Below, in pieces: positions 1 to 5,385 of a stretch of 5,385 nucleotides of DNA. The notes beneath the pieces were generated by a model. The model saw only the letters and a list, made by a program, of their open reading frames with translations, was not told the DNA's origin and searched no databases. The first letter of the stretch is position 1, and the number at the start of each line of letters is the position of its first letter. Source of the stretch: Clostridia bacterium. Lineage in GTDB: Bacteria; Bacillota; Clostridia; UMGS1883. Position numbers and translations under genes: made by a program. The stretch covers positions 1 through 5,385 of the forward strand of contig JAFSBF010000165.1 of NCBI GenBank assembly GCA_017441965.1, in the 5' to 3' direction.

Positions 1-843
1 GTTGTAAAAACTAACCTTGCAATGCTTGACGAGCTTAAAAAGCGTGGCGGTAAGGTTACGGGTATTAAAACGGGCTTTACGGGACTTGATGCTTCTACGG
101 CAGGTCTGCAGAACAGTGACCTTATAATCCTTGCGGCACGTCCCGGTGTAGGTAAAACGAGCTTTGCGCTCAATATTGCACAAAATGCCGCAATCCGTGA
201 AAGAGTTCCCGTTGCAATATTCTCGCTGGAAATGAGTAAGGAGCAGCTTGTAAACCGTGTAATTTCAAGTGAAGCACTTGTAGAATCGGGTAAGCTTCGA
301 ATAGGTGATATAGATGCGAGGGAAATGACGAAAATTGCGCACTCCCTCAAGGATATAATTACTGCCCCGATATATATTGACGATACACCCGGTATAACTG
401 CTTCTGAAATCAGGGCAAAGTGCAGACGTCTTAAAATGGAAAAGGGGCTTGGTCTTGTCGTGATTGACTACCTGCAGCTTATGCAGGGCAGAGGAAAGGG
501 CGAGAGCAGAACACAGGAAATCAGTGAAATGTCACGTTCTCTTAAAATTATGGCAAAAGAGCTTAATGTTCCCGTAATTACGCTTTCACAGCTTAACCGT
601 GCATCTGAAAAGCTTGCAAGAAGACCGATGCTCAGCGACCTTAGAGAAAGCGGCTCAATTGAGCAGGATGCCGATATTGTTATTATGCTTTGCAGACCGC
701 AGGAGGAAGGCGGAGAAGAAGAGAGTGCAGGAAATATTGTTGAATGTATTCTTGCAAAAAACCGTGCCGGTGAATGTGGAATAATCAATCTTGCATGGCG
801 TGGCGAATTTACTAAGTTTATGAATCTTGACAGCAGAAATTAA
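1..843 (+). CDS. dnaB: Replicative DNA helicase DnaB, C-terminal part (5' end outside window)
   Basis: This is the hexameric 5'-3' helicase that unwinds DNA at the replication fork and works with DnaG primase and the loader. The frame is open from base 1, giving 280 residues of the RecA-like ATPase domain. Roughly 160 residues (N-terminal domain and part of the linker) of a usual 440-450 are missing because the window starts inside the gene. Window residue numbers: the linker end and TGIKTGFTGLD lead into Walker A ARPGVGKTS (Lys52). Walker B is VVIDYLQLM (Asp156), followed by the SQLNRASEKL motif with its conserved Gln and the DLRESGSIEQDAD motif. KNR at 253-255 aligns with the Lys/Arg-finger pair that reaches the neighbouring subunit. 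The usual RNG reads RAG here, a mild deviation. The internal ATG at base 22 is not the start, because conserved linker sequence precedes it. No intein or frameshift is seen. The identification is secure; only the start is unknown. Confidence 0.96.
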   Translation, partial: VVKTNLAMLDELKKRGGKVTGIKTGFTGLDASTAGLQNSDLIILAARPGVGKTSFALNIAQNAAIRERVPVAIFSLEMSKEQLVNRVISSEALVESGKLRIGDIDAREMTKIAHSLKDIITAPIYIDDTPGITASEIRAKCRRLKMEKGLGLVVIDYLQLMQGRGKGESRTQEISEMSRSLKIMAKELNVPVITLSQLNRASEKLARRPMLSDLRESGSIEQDADIVIMLCRPQEEGGEEESAGNIVECILAKNRAGECGIINLAWRGEFTKFMNLDSRN

Positions 844-880
844 TTGCAGCTTTTGGTGTGTTTGGGTCAGCCTATATATT

Positions 881-906
881 GTAGGGATGGGGCGTGCTCC
901 ATCCGG
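881..906. repeat. GC-rich short palindromic repeat-like hairpin between dnaB and tilS
   Basis: In the 87-bp dnaB-tilS gap, GGATGGGG (885-892) and CTCCATCC (897-904, read with its leading C) form an 8-bp stem with one G-U pair around the loop CGTG. It is flanked by GTAG on the left and GG on the right. It is clearly more GC-rich than the surrounding AT-rich spacers. No T-run follows, so it is not an intrinsic terminator. The GTAGGG...CC(A/G)TCCG shape resembles short intergenic palindromes that I recall being scattered through clostridial genomes. That family link is from memory, and only one copy is present in this window. As RNA it could act as a processing site or transcript stabiliser. Confidence 0.45.
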
Positions 907-917
907 AATACAAAGAC

Positions 918-923
918 GGGGGG
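918..923 (+). promoter_or_regulatory. Ribosome binding site that fixes the tilS GTG start
   Basis: A run of six G (918-923) followed by A lies seven bases upstream of GTG 931. It is the only Shine-Dalgarno-like sequence between the dnaB stop and the conserved TilS N-terminus. The upstream in-frame TTG and GTG codons at 844-862 have no such site in front of them. Confidence 0.65.
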
Positions 924-930
924 ATACAGA

Positions 931-2271
931 GTGCTTGAAAGGGTACGAAAAACAATTGAAGAAAATGCCCTTTTAAAAACAGGCGACAGTGTTATATGTG
1001 CAGTGTCCGGCGGTGCAGATTCAGTATGCCTTCTACATACAATGCTTCGTCTGAAAAGTGATTATAACCTTACCATTTACGTTGCAAATGTAAATCATAT
1101 GATACGTGGGGAAGAGTCTGATGAAGACAGTGAATTTGTACGTCTTATAGCAAGGGCGGCAGATGCAGAGTTTTTCTACAGAGAGTATGATGTTATAAAA
1201 ATTGCACGTGAAAGAAAATTAGGCGAAGAAGAGTGCGGTCGGATTTTACGCTACGAGTTTTTTGAGGAGCTTTCCAAAAAACTTGGCGGTGCAAAAATTG
1301 CAACGGCACACAACTTAAATGATAATGCAGAAACCGTGCTTTTCAGGCTTGCACGTGGAACGGCGGCTCAGGGACTTGGCGGAATAATGTATAAGCGTGA
1401 TAATATTATAAGACCGCTTCTTGATATTCCCCGTGAGGATATTGAAAAATATCTTCGTTCAAATTCTCTTACGTGGAGAGAGGACAGCACAAATAAAATC
1501 CCCGTATATGCACGAAATAAAATAAGGCTTAATATTATGCCGTTTCTTAATGAAATATCGCAGGGTGCAGAAAAGAAGATTGTTTCTGCTGCGCACTATA
1601 TTGCAGAGGATAATGCGTTTATCGGTGCTTTAGCGCAGGAGATTATGAAAGAGTGTTTTATTAATGACCGCCTTTTAATAAAGCCGTTATCAGATAAACC
1701 GATGCCTATACTACGCAGGGTTTTCGCAGCTGTGCTTAAAGAATGGAAGGCATCAGAAGTAAATGCGGAGAAAATAGAACGTTTCGGCTCCTTTGCAGAG
1801 GGTGAAAACGGGCGGATTTTTGATATTAATTCAGAATTTTATGCACAAAAATCCTATGACGCAGTAGTCCTTTGTAAAAGAGGTGAAAGGACAGAATTTA
1901 ACCTTATCCTTGACAAGGAAAATGCCGCAGTGGGTGAAGACTGGATTATAACGGCAGAGTATAAAGACTTTCCCGCAGTGAGAAACGGAAATAATACGGC
2001 AGTATTTGACGCTGACAAGCTAAAGCTTCCCCTTACCGTAAGATGCAGAAAAGAGGGGGATAGAATTTCCCTTAAAGGCTTTGGCGGTACTAAGAAGCTG
2101 AGTGATATCTTTACCGATGAAAAGATAGAGCGCCATCTTCGTGATACTATACCCATAGTGGAAAAAGACGGTGATATACTGTTTGTATGCGGTATAAGAC
2201 AGTCGTCACTTTATGAGGCTAAAGAAAATACAAAAAATTATCTTATTATAAAATACGAAAGAAAAAGCTAA
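931..2271 (+). CDS. tilS: tRNA(Ile)-lysidine synthase TilS
   Basis: TilS uses ATP and lysine to change C34 of the CAU-anticodon isoleucine tRNA to lysidine. The tRNA then reads AUA and is charged with Ile instead of Met; the enzyme is normally essential and cytoplasmic. The 446-residue product is of usual length (B. subtilis about 470). The N-terminal PP-loop ATPase domain shows SGGADS at 26-31, VNHMIRGEES near 54-63, AHNLNDNAETVLFRLARGT at 126-144 and RPLL at 161-164. The C-terminal TilS domain shows RCRKEGDRI at 371-379, KKLSDIF at 388-394 and the VCGIRQS stretch at 419-425. GTG 931 is preferred because it follows a G-rich Shine-Dalgarno and places the PP-loop at the family's usual distance from the N-terminus. 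The frame stays open back to base 844, but that extra sequence is the palindrome-bearing spacer and is not TilS-like. hpt follows 19 bases downstream, so co-transcription is likely. Confidence 0.95.
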   Translation: MLERVRKTIEENALLKTGDSVICAVSGGADSVCLLHTMLRLKSDYNLTIYVANVNHMIRGEESDEDSEFVRLIARAADAEFFYREYDVIKIARERKLGEEECGRILRYEFFEELSKKLGGAKIATAHNLNDNAETVLFRLARGTAAQGLGGIMYKRDNIIRPLLDIPREDIEKYLRSNSLTWREDSTNKIPVYARNKIRLNIMPFLNEISQGAEKKIVSAAHYIAEDNAFIGALAQEIMKECFINDRLLIKPLSDKPMPILRRVFAAVLKEWKASEVNAEKIERFGSFAEGENGRIFDINSEFYAQKSYDAVVLCKRGERTEFNLILDKENAAVGEDWIITAEYKDFPAVRNGNNTAVFDADKLKLPLTVRCRKEGDRISLKGFGGTKKLSDIFTDEKIERHLRDTIPIVEKDGDILFVCGIRQSSLYEAKENTKNYLIIKYERKS

Positions 2272-2290
2272 GAAAGGCAAGGGAGTAACT

Positions 2291-2836
2291 ATGGATAACA
2301 TCAACAGACCAATTGAAAAAGTTCTTATTTCAGAAGAACAGATAAAAAACCGTATAGATGAAATGGCAAAGGAAATTGACCGTGATTATAAAGGAAAAGA
2401 GCCTTTGATGCTTTCTGTATTAAGCGGAAGCTTTATGTTTGCATCAGACCTTATGCGTGCCGTATCAATTCCTGTCGGAATATCGTTTATTTTTGCCGCA
2501 AGCTACGGCAGCGGAACTGTTTCGAGCGGAAATGTTGATATTCATACAGGAAAAGGTTTTGATCCTGAAGGAAGGGATATAATAATAGTTGAGGATATTG
2601 TGGACTCAGGACGGACGCTTAGTAAAATTAAGGAATATCTTTTGGAGTGCGGCGCAAAAAGTGTGGAGCTTTGCACATTCCTTGATAAACCGTCTCGCAG
2701 AGTAGTTGACATAGATGTTAAATACACCGGATTTGAGGTTCCCGATGAATTTGTTGTCGGTTACGGTCTTGATTTTAATTATAAATACAGACAATATCCT
2801 TTTGTAGGTGTGCTTAAAAAAGAATATTATGAATAA
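2291..2836 (+). CDS. hpt: Hypoxanthine phosphoribosyltransferase
   Basis: This purine-salvage enzyme joins hypoxanthine (often also guanine) to PRPP, giving IMP or GMP and pyrophosphate in the cytoplasm. The 181 residues are the usual bacterial length. The PPi-binding loop is LSGS near 43-46. The mobile loop carries Ser71-Tyr72. The PRPP signature is VEDIVDSGRTL at 100-110, with acidic pair Glu101-Asp102 and Asp105 as the likely general base. Lys133, in LDKPSRR, matches the purine-contacting Lys. FVVGYGLDFN at 154-163 gives the aromatic base-stacking residue and the metal-binding Asp161, and Arg167 matches the PPi-contacting Arg. The ATG follows AAGGGAG (2279-2285) by five bases. The tilS-hpt pairing is widespread in Bacillota. 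Whether xanthine or guanine is also used cannot be told from sequence. No recognisable rho-independent terminator follows the stop, so transcription may run on into ftsH. Confidence 0.95.
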   Translation: MDNINRPIEKVLISEEQIKNRIDEMAKEIDRDYKGKEPLMLSVLSGSFMFASDLMRAVSIPVGISFIFAASYGSGTVSSGNVDIHTGKGFDPEGRDIIIVEDIVDSGRTLSKIKEYLLECGAKSVELCTFLDKPSRRVVDIDVKYTGFEVPDEFVVGYGLDFNYKYRQYPFVGVLKKEYYE

Positions 2837-2851
2837 AATGTAAAATACATT
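2837..2851. promoter_or_regulatory. Perfect palindrome at the ftsH promoter (candidate operator)
   Basis: AATGTA (2837-2842), a three-base A spacer, and TACATT (2846-2851) form a perfect inverted repeat. It begins directly after the hpt stop codon and overlaps the first two bases of the proposed -35 box of the ftsH promoter. The position suits a repressor site. It does not match the CtsR or CIRCE (HrcA) consensus, so no regulator can be named. A weak AT-only hairpin arising by chance is a real alternative; as a terminator it would be very poor. Confidence 0.3.
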
Positions 2852-2879
2852 GATAGCTTTTTGAAATTTGTGCTATAAT
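2850..2879 (+). promoter_or_regulatory. Sigma-A promoter for ftsH
   Basis: The -35 box TTGATA (2850-2855, five of six consensus bases) is followed by an 18-bp spacer and a perfect -10 box TATAAT (2874-2879). TGC just before the -10 gives an extended -10 element. Transcription should start near 2886, leaving a leader of about 100 bases before the ftsH start. This promoter would let ftsH be expressed apart from the upstream dnaB-tilS-hpt genes. Confidence 0.75.
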
Positions 2880-2891
2880 TAACGAATGATA

Positions 2892-2982
2892 TTGAAAATG
2901 GTGTGTTTTCGGCATATTGAATACCTCTGTGCCCTCTAATTTTCCATTTTCAACTTTCAATTTTCAATTTATAAAGAGGGGG
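2892..2982 (+). promoter_or_regulatory. ftsH leader with possible Shine-Dalgarno sequestration
   Basis: Two pairings are visible in the untranslated leader. TTGAAAATGG (2892-2901) is the exact reverse complement of CCATTTTCAA (2944-2953), a 10-bp stem with a 42-base loop. CCCTCT (2932-2937) is the exact reverse complement of AGAGGG (2975-2980), which is the ftsH Shine-Dalgarno; ACCTCT at 2923-2928 is a near second copy. The second pairing starts inside the loop of the first and ends outside it, so the two compete unless they form a pseudoknot. This could tune translation, but part of the first stem is an AT-rich repeat and chance pairing is possible. It matches no riboswitch class I know. Confidence 0.3.
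2940..2970. repeat. AT-rich dispersed repeat, copy A (ftsH leader)
   Basis: The stretch reads TTTTCCATTTTC, then AACTTTCAATTTTCAATTT, and sits just upstream of the ftsH ribosome binding site. Two blocks recur downstream of ftsH. TTTCCATTTTC (2941-2951) is identical to 4864-4874, and TTCAACTTTCAATT (2949-2962) is identical to 4879-4892. The complementary form occurs at 4781-4813. Its end falls directly before the Shine-Dalgarno. Confidence 0.6.
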
Positions 2983-2989
2983 TTTTGTT

Positions 2990-4807
2990 TTGAAAAAGTC
3001 TTTTAAAAGCATAAGCTTTTATATAATCCTGCCGATTATCATTATAATTCTTATGATGATGTCACTGCAGCAGCCGGAGTCGGGTGTAAAGTCCTTTTCA
3101 GAGCTTGTAGCGGCAATTGAGCAGGAAAAGGTTACACACCTTGAAATAGGTGACAGTGTGACTGTTGCCGAAATTGACGGCAAAAACTATCAGGTTGAGG
3201 TAACGCAGGGAATACTTTTTACTGTTATTGGTGATGAGCTTGAAAAGCAGATTAAAGAGGGTAATATGACTGCGACAGTTCCTGCTCCTGAAGAGGTGTC
3301 GTGGTGGGTATCACTTATCCCGACGATATTGATGATACTTGTAATAGGTCTTTTCTGGTTCTCGTTTATGAAGCAGCAGACGGGCGGTCACGGAATTGGA
3401 AGCTTCGGTAAGAGCAAGGCGCGCTCTGCCGCAGACAGTAAAAATAAAGTGACATTTGAGGATGTTGCAGGTGCAGACGAGGAGAAGAAGGAGCTTGAGG
3501 AAGTTGTTGAATTCCTCAAAAATCCAAGGAAGTTTATTGATTTGGGTGCACGTATTCCCAAGGGTGTGCTTCTTGTAGGACCTCCCGGAACGGGTAAAAC
3601 TCTCCTTGCAAAAGCAGTTGCGGGTGAGGCAGGTGTGCCGTTCTTCTCAATATCAGGTTCGGACTTTGTTGAGATGTTTGTAGGTGTCGGTGCGAGCCGT
3701 GTGCGTGACCTTTTTGAGCAGGCAAGAAAGAACCTTCCTGCAATTATATTTATAGACGAAATTGATGCAGTGGGACGTCAGCGTGGCGCAGGTCTTGGCG
3801 GCGGTCACGATGAACGTGAACAGACACTCAATCAGCTTTTAGTTGAAATGGACGGTTTTGGCACGAATGAAGGTATCATTATGATTGCCGCAACAAACCG
3901 CCCCGATATACTTGACCCCGCACTTTTAAGACCGGGCAGATTTGACCGTCAGGTGGTTGTTAATTATCCTGACCAGAAGGGCAGAGAGGCAATTTTAAAG
4001 GTACATTCAAAAAATAAACCCGTTGATGAAGAGGTTTCCCTCGAAACAGTTGCAAAAACAACGTACGGATTTACGGGTGCAGACCTTGAAAATCTTCTTA
4101 ACGAGGCGGCAATTCTTTCTGCAAGAAGGGATAAAAAGACAATTACCGCCGATGAAATTGACGAGGCGATGCTCAAGGTTGTAATGGGTCCTGAAAAGGC
4201 TACCAAACAGCATAATGACGAAAACAAGCGTAAGACTGCCTATCACGAGGCAGGTCACGCTCTGGCGGCAAGGCTTCTTCCTACACAGGATACTGTTCAT
4301 CAGGTTTCAATCGTTCCAAGAGGCAGAGCGGGTGGATTTACCCTCAGTTTGCCTGATACTGATAAGAGCTATATTTCAAAGAATGAAATGCTCGAAAGCA
4401 TTATTATGATGCTTGCAGGACGTGCCGCAGAAAAGATAGTATTTAATGACATTAATACAGGTGCGTCAAGCGACCTTGACAAGGCTACCTCTACTGCAAG
4501 AAAAATGGTTATGCAGTACGGTATGAGTGATAAGCTCGGATATGTAACCTTTACAAATGAGGACCACGAGGTATTCTTGGGCAGAGATTTCTCTCAGGGC
4601 AGAAATTACAGCGAAAATGTTGCCGCAGTAATTGATGAGGAAATAAAGCGTATCATTGATGAATGTTATACAAAATGTGAAACTCTTCTTACCGAAAACC
4701 GCGATAAGCTTGATAATATTGCAAATGCACTCATAGAACACGAAAAGCTTGATGCGAAAGAGTTTGAAGAAGTATTTTCAAATGGAAAATTGACAATTGA
4801 AAATTGA
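2990..4807 (+). CDS. ftsH: ATP-dependent zinc metalloprotease FtsH
   Basis: FtsH is a hexameric membrane-anchored AAA+ protease that extracts and degrades misassembled membrane proteins and some cytosolic regulators. The 605-residue product is of full family length. Membrane helix 1 is at about 8-25, a short extracytoplasmic domain at 27-103, and helix 2 at about 105-126. The AAA+ module has Walker A GPPGTGKT at 197-204, pore loop MFVG at 229-232, Walker B IIFIDEID at 252-259, and the second region of homology at 302-320 with Arg314 and Arg317 as arginine fingers. The protease domain has HEAGH at 419-423 (zinc ligands His419 and His423, catalytic Glu420) and Asp495 as likely third ligand. TTG 2990 is the start: AAGAGGGGG lies seven bases upstream, and an in-frame TAA at 2972-2974 rules out a longer form. 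The last residues, NGKLTIEN, and the TGA TAA tandem stop lie within repeat copy B, so the tail is probably not conserved. Confidence 0.97.
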   Translation: MKKSFKSISFYIILPIIIIILMMMSLQQPESGVKSFSELVAAIEQEKVTHLEIGDSVTVAEIDGKNYQVEVTQGILFTVIGDELEKQIKEGNMTATVPAPEEVSWWVSLIPTILMILVIGLFWFSFMKQQTGGHGIGSFGKSKARSAADSKNKVTFEDVAGADEEKKELEEVVEFLKNPRKFIDLGARIPKGVLLVGPPGTGKTLLAKAVAGEAGVPFFSISGSDFVEMFVGVGASRVRDLFEQARKNLPAIIFIDEIDAVGRQRGAGLGGGHDEREQTLNQLLVEMDGFGTNEGIIMIAATNRPDILDPALLRPGRFDRQVVVNYPDQKGREAILKVHSKNKPVDEEVSLETVAKTTYGFTGADLENLLNEAAILSARRDKKTITADEIDEAMLKVVMGPEKATKQHNDENKRKTAYHEAGHALAARLLPTQDTVHQVSIVPRGRAGGFTLSLPDTDKSYISKNEMLESIIMMLAGRAAEKIVFNDINTGASSDLDKATSTARKMVMQYGMSDKLGYVTFTNEDHEVFLGRDFSQGRNYSENVAAVIDEEIKRIIDECYTKCETLLTENRDKLDNIANALIEHEKLDAKEFEEVFSNGKLTIEN

Positions 4808-4813
4808 TAATTA
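4781..4813. repeat. AT-rich dispersed repeat, copy B (3' end of ftsH)
   Basis: The stretch is built of near-tandem units AATGGAAAATTGA, CAATTGAAAATTGA and TAATTA, the opposite orientation to copies A and C. It codes for the last FtsH residues and its stop, TGA followed in frame by TAA. ATTGAAAATTGA (4796-4807) matches the reverse complement of 4880-4891 at 11 of 12 positions, so copies B and C form an inverted pair around the terminator. Confidence 0.6.
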
Positions 4814-4817
4814 AGGA

Positions 4818-4855
4818 AAAAACGCCTTGAAAGCTGTGACTTTCAAGGCGTTTTT
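4818..4855. terminator. Bidirectional rho-independent terminator between convergent genes
   Basis: CGCCTTGAAAG (4823-4833) and CTTTCAAGGCG (4840-4850) form a perfect 11-bp stem around the six-base loop CTGTGA. The stem is extended by five A-T pairs, 4818-4822 with 4851-4855. The T-run on the right serves ftsH on the plus strand, and the A-run on the left becomes a T-run for the minus-strand gene. It starts ten bases after the ftsH stop and ends 24 bases from the minus-strand stop. Confidence 0.93.
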
Positions 4856-4862
4856 ACAGCAA

Positions 4863-4893
4863 ATTTCCATTTTCCATATTCAACTTTCAATTA
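4863..4893. repeat. AT-rich dispersed repeat, copy C (3' end of the minus-strand gene)
   Basis: This copy has the same order as copy A: TTTCCATTTTC (4864-4874), then AACTTTCAATT (4882-4892), with seven extra bases, CATATTC, between the two blocks. Read on the minus strand it gives ATT GAA AGT TGA, the last codons and the stop of the small membrane protein gene. That parallels the ATT GAA AAT TGA with which copy B ends ftsH. Confidence 0.55.
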
Positions 4894-5299
4894 GTGTTTT
4901 TACAGCTCCTTTCTTTTTTAGTGTACTTGCAATTATGCCGCTTTTGCTTTCGGGAACTGTTACTGTAACACTTGCACACTCCGGGTATTCTTCATATGTC
5001 AGCACATCGAGCATGCTGCCCGATATTGCGCCGATAACACTTCCTGCAATAAGACCTGATAGCGGGGAAAGAACAAAGGAAAAACTGCTATATGGAAAAG
5101 AAAGCAAAATAAACGCAATAAGAACTCCCGCCGCGCCCCCAATAAAGGTGCTTTTAATACTGAAATCAAATGCCTGCGATTTTTCAGTGGAGCGGTTTGC
5201 AATAAGTATTTCATTGCAAAAAGGACAATTTTCAGAAAGGTCATAGGCTGCCGCACCTGCCGCCTGACTGCTTGTAAAATATGATGTAAGCTTTTTCAT
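4880..5299 (-). CDS. Small two-helix membrane protein with CxxC motif, function unknown
   Basis: I do not recognise this 139-residue protein with certainty. It has a polar N-terminus with CPFC at 25-28 (one CxxC pair; the only other Cys is 108, so no complete zinc ribbon). Two hydrophobic glycine-rich segments follow at about 51-68 and 75-96, with glycine-zipper spacing (GGAAG, GLIAGSVIGAISG). The C-terminal part, SVTVTVPESKSGIIASTLKKKGA at 110-132, has a strand-helix pattern. Glycine zipper followed by VTV plus a helix ending in KKGA recalls YflT/general-stress-type proteins; this is a shape resemblance only. The start is well supported: AAAGGAG lies seven bases upstream of the ATG, and the next codons are MKK. 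It converges on ftsH and shares its terminator. The stop lies in repeat copy C. No convincing promoter was found in the 86 bases upstream. The plus strand is also open here, but without a ribosome binding site. Confidence 0.75.
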   Translation of the reverse strand: MKKLTSYFTSSQAAGAAAYDLSENCPFCNEILIANRSTEKSQAFDFSIKSTFIGGAAGVLIAFILLSFPYSSFSFVLSPLSGLIAGSVIGAISGSMLDVLTYEEYPECASVTVTVPESKSGIIASTLKKKGAVKTLIES

Positions 5300-5306
5300 A
5301 GACTTT

Positions 5307-5313
5307 CTCCTTT
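5307..5313 (-). promoter_or_regulatory. Ribosome binding site of the minus-strand membrane protein gene
   Basis: On the minus strand the sequence reads AAAGGAG, a near-perfect Shine-Dalgarno, seven bases before the ATG at 5299-5297. It is the main evidence that the minus strand, not the overlapping plus-strand frame, is the coding strand here. Confidence 0.8.
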
Positions 5314-5385
5314 AATTAATTTACACTATTTTTTGCAGTATTGTAAAAAATAATTACTTATTTTTGTTCTTTTATACAAAGCTTA

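Noticed and set aside
468..788. Antisense open frame within dnaB, and similar ones within tilS, hpt and ftsH
   Set aside because: They lie wholly inside genes of certain identity, lack ribosome binding sites, and have compositions expected of antisense translations.
853..880. Possible promoter for tilS (TTGGTG, 16 bp, TATATT)
   Set aside because: The -35 box matches only three of six bases and the -10 is part of a low-complexity TATATATT run, so support is too weak to list it.
844..930. Extension of TilS to a TTG at 844
   Set aside because: No Shine-Dalgarno precedes it, the extra 29 residues come from spacer with a palindrome and are not TilS-like, and GTG 931 fits the family start.
2837..2865. 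Terminator after hpt (AATGTA/TACATT hairpin followed by T-rich sequence)
   Set aside because: The stem has only six pairs, nearly all A-T, and the T-run is displaced from it. It would not be stable enough to stop transcription.
2837..2989. CtsR or HrcA (CIRCE) operator upstream of ftsH
   Set aside because: Neither the GGTCAAA direct repeat nor the TTAGCACTC/GAGTGCTAA inverted repeat is present.
4827..5246. Open plus-strand frame of 139 codons opposite the small membrane protein gene
   Set aside because: Its ATG lies inside the terminator stem, it has no Shine-Dalgarno, and its translation shows no family features. The minus strand has a strong AAAGGAG site and a sensible protein.
5318..5347. 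Promoter for the minus-strand gene (TTTACA, 18 bp, TAAATT on the minus strand)
   Set aside because: The implied start site would fall on the Shine-Dalgarno itself. Other candidates further upstream match poorly, and the window may end before the real promoter.

Overview
The window is a stretch of chromosomal housekeeping DNA from a low-to-mid GC Bacillota bacterium. A clostridial origin, probably Oscillospirales/Ruminococcaceae-like, is the best guess. The supporting signs are AT-rich spacers, strong G-rich Shine-Dalgarno sites with GTG and TTG starts, the tilS-hpt-ftsH gene order that Bacillota keep (Bacillus subtilis has tilS-hprT-ftsH), and short AT-rich repeats of the AATTGAAAATTGA kind. 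The taxon is an inference; no marker gene here fixes it.

Layout. Bases 1-843 (+) hold the C-terminal two thirds of the replicative helicase DnaB, cut by the window edge. After an 87-bp gap containing a compact GC-rich hairpin comes tilS (931-2271, +; GTG start), which makes the tRNA-Ile lysidine synthase. Nineteen bases later is hpt (2291-2836, +), a hypoxanthine-type phosphoribosyltransferase. A 153-bp spacer then carries a good sigma-A promoter, a palindrome overlapping its -35 box, and a leader in which the ftsH Shine-Dalgarno can pair with an upstream CCCTCT. ftsH (2990-4807, +; TTG start) encodes the complete membrane AAA+ zinc protease. A strong bidirectional terminator (4818-4855) separates it from a convergent gene of unknown function (4880-5299, -), a small two-helix membrane protein with a CxxC pair.

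How they work together. dnaB, tilS and hpt run in one direction with short gaps and are probably co-transcribed. ftsH can use this read-through, since no convincing terminator follows hpt, but it also has its own promoter. The products serve replication fork unwinding, AUA decoding, purine salvage and membrane protein quality control. They share essentiality or growth linkage rather than one pathway.

The least ordinary material is non-coding. Three related AT-rich repeats (about 2940-2970, 4781-4813, 4863-4893) surround ftsH. Two of them supply the last codons and the stop of the two convergent genes, on either side of the terminator. I see no mobile element, CRISPR array, RNA gene, defence island or clearly novel system.
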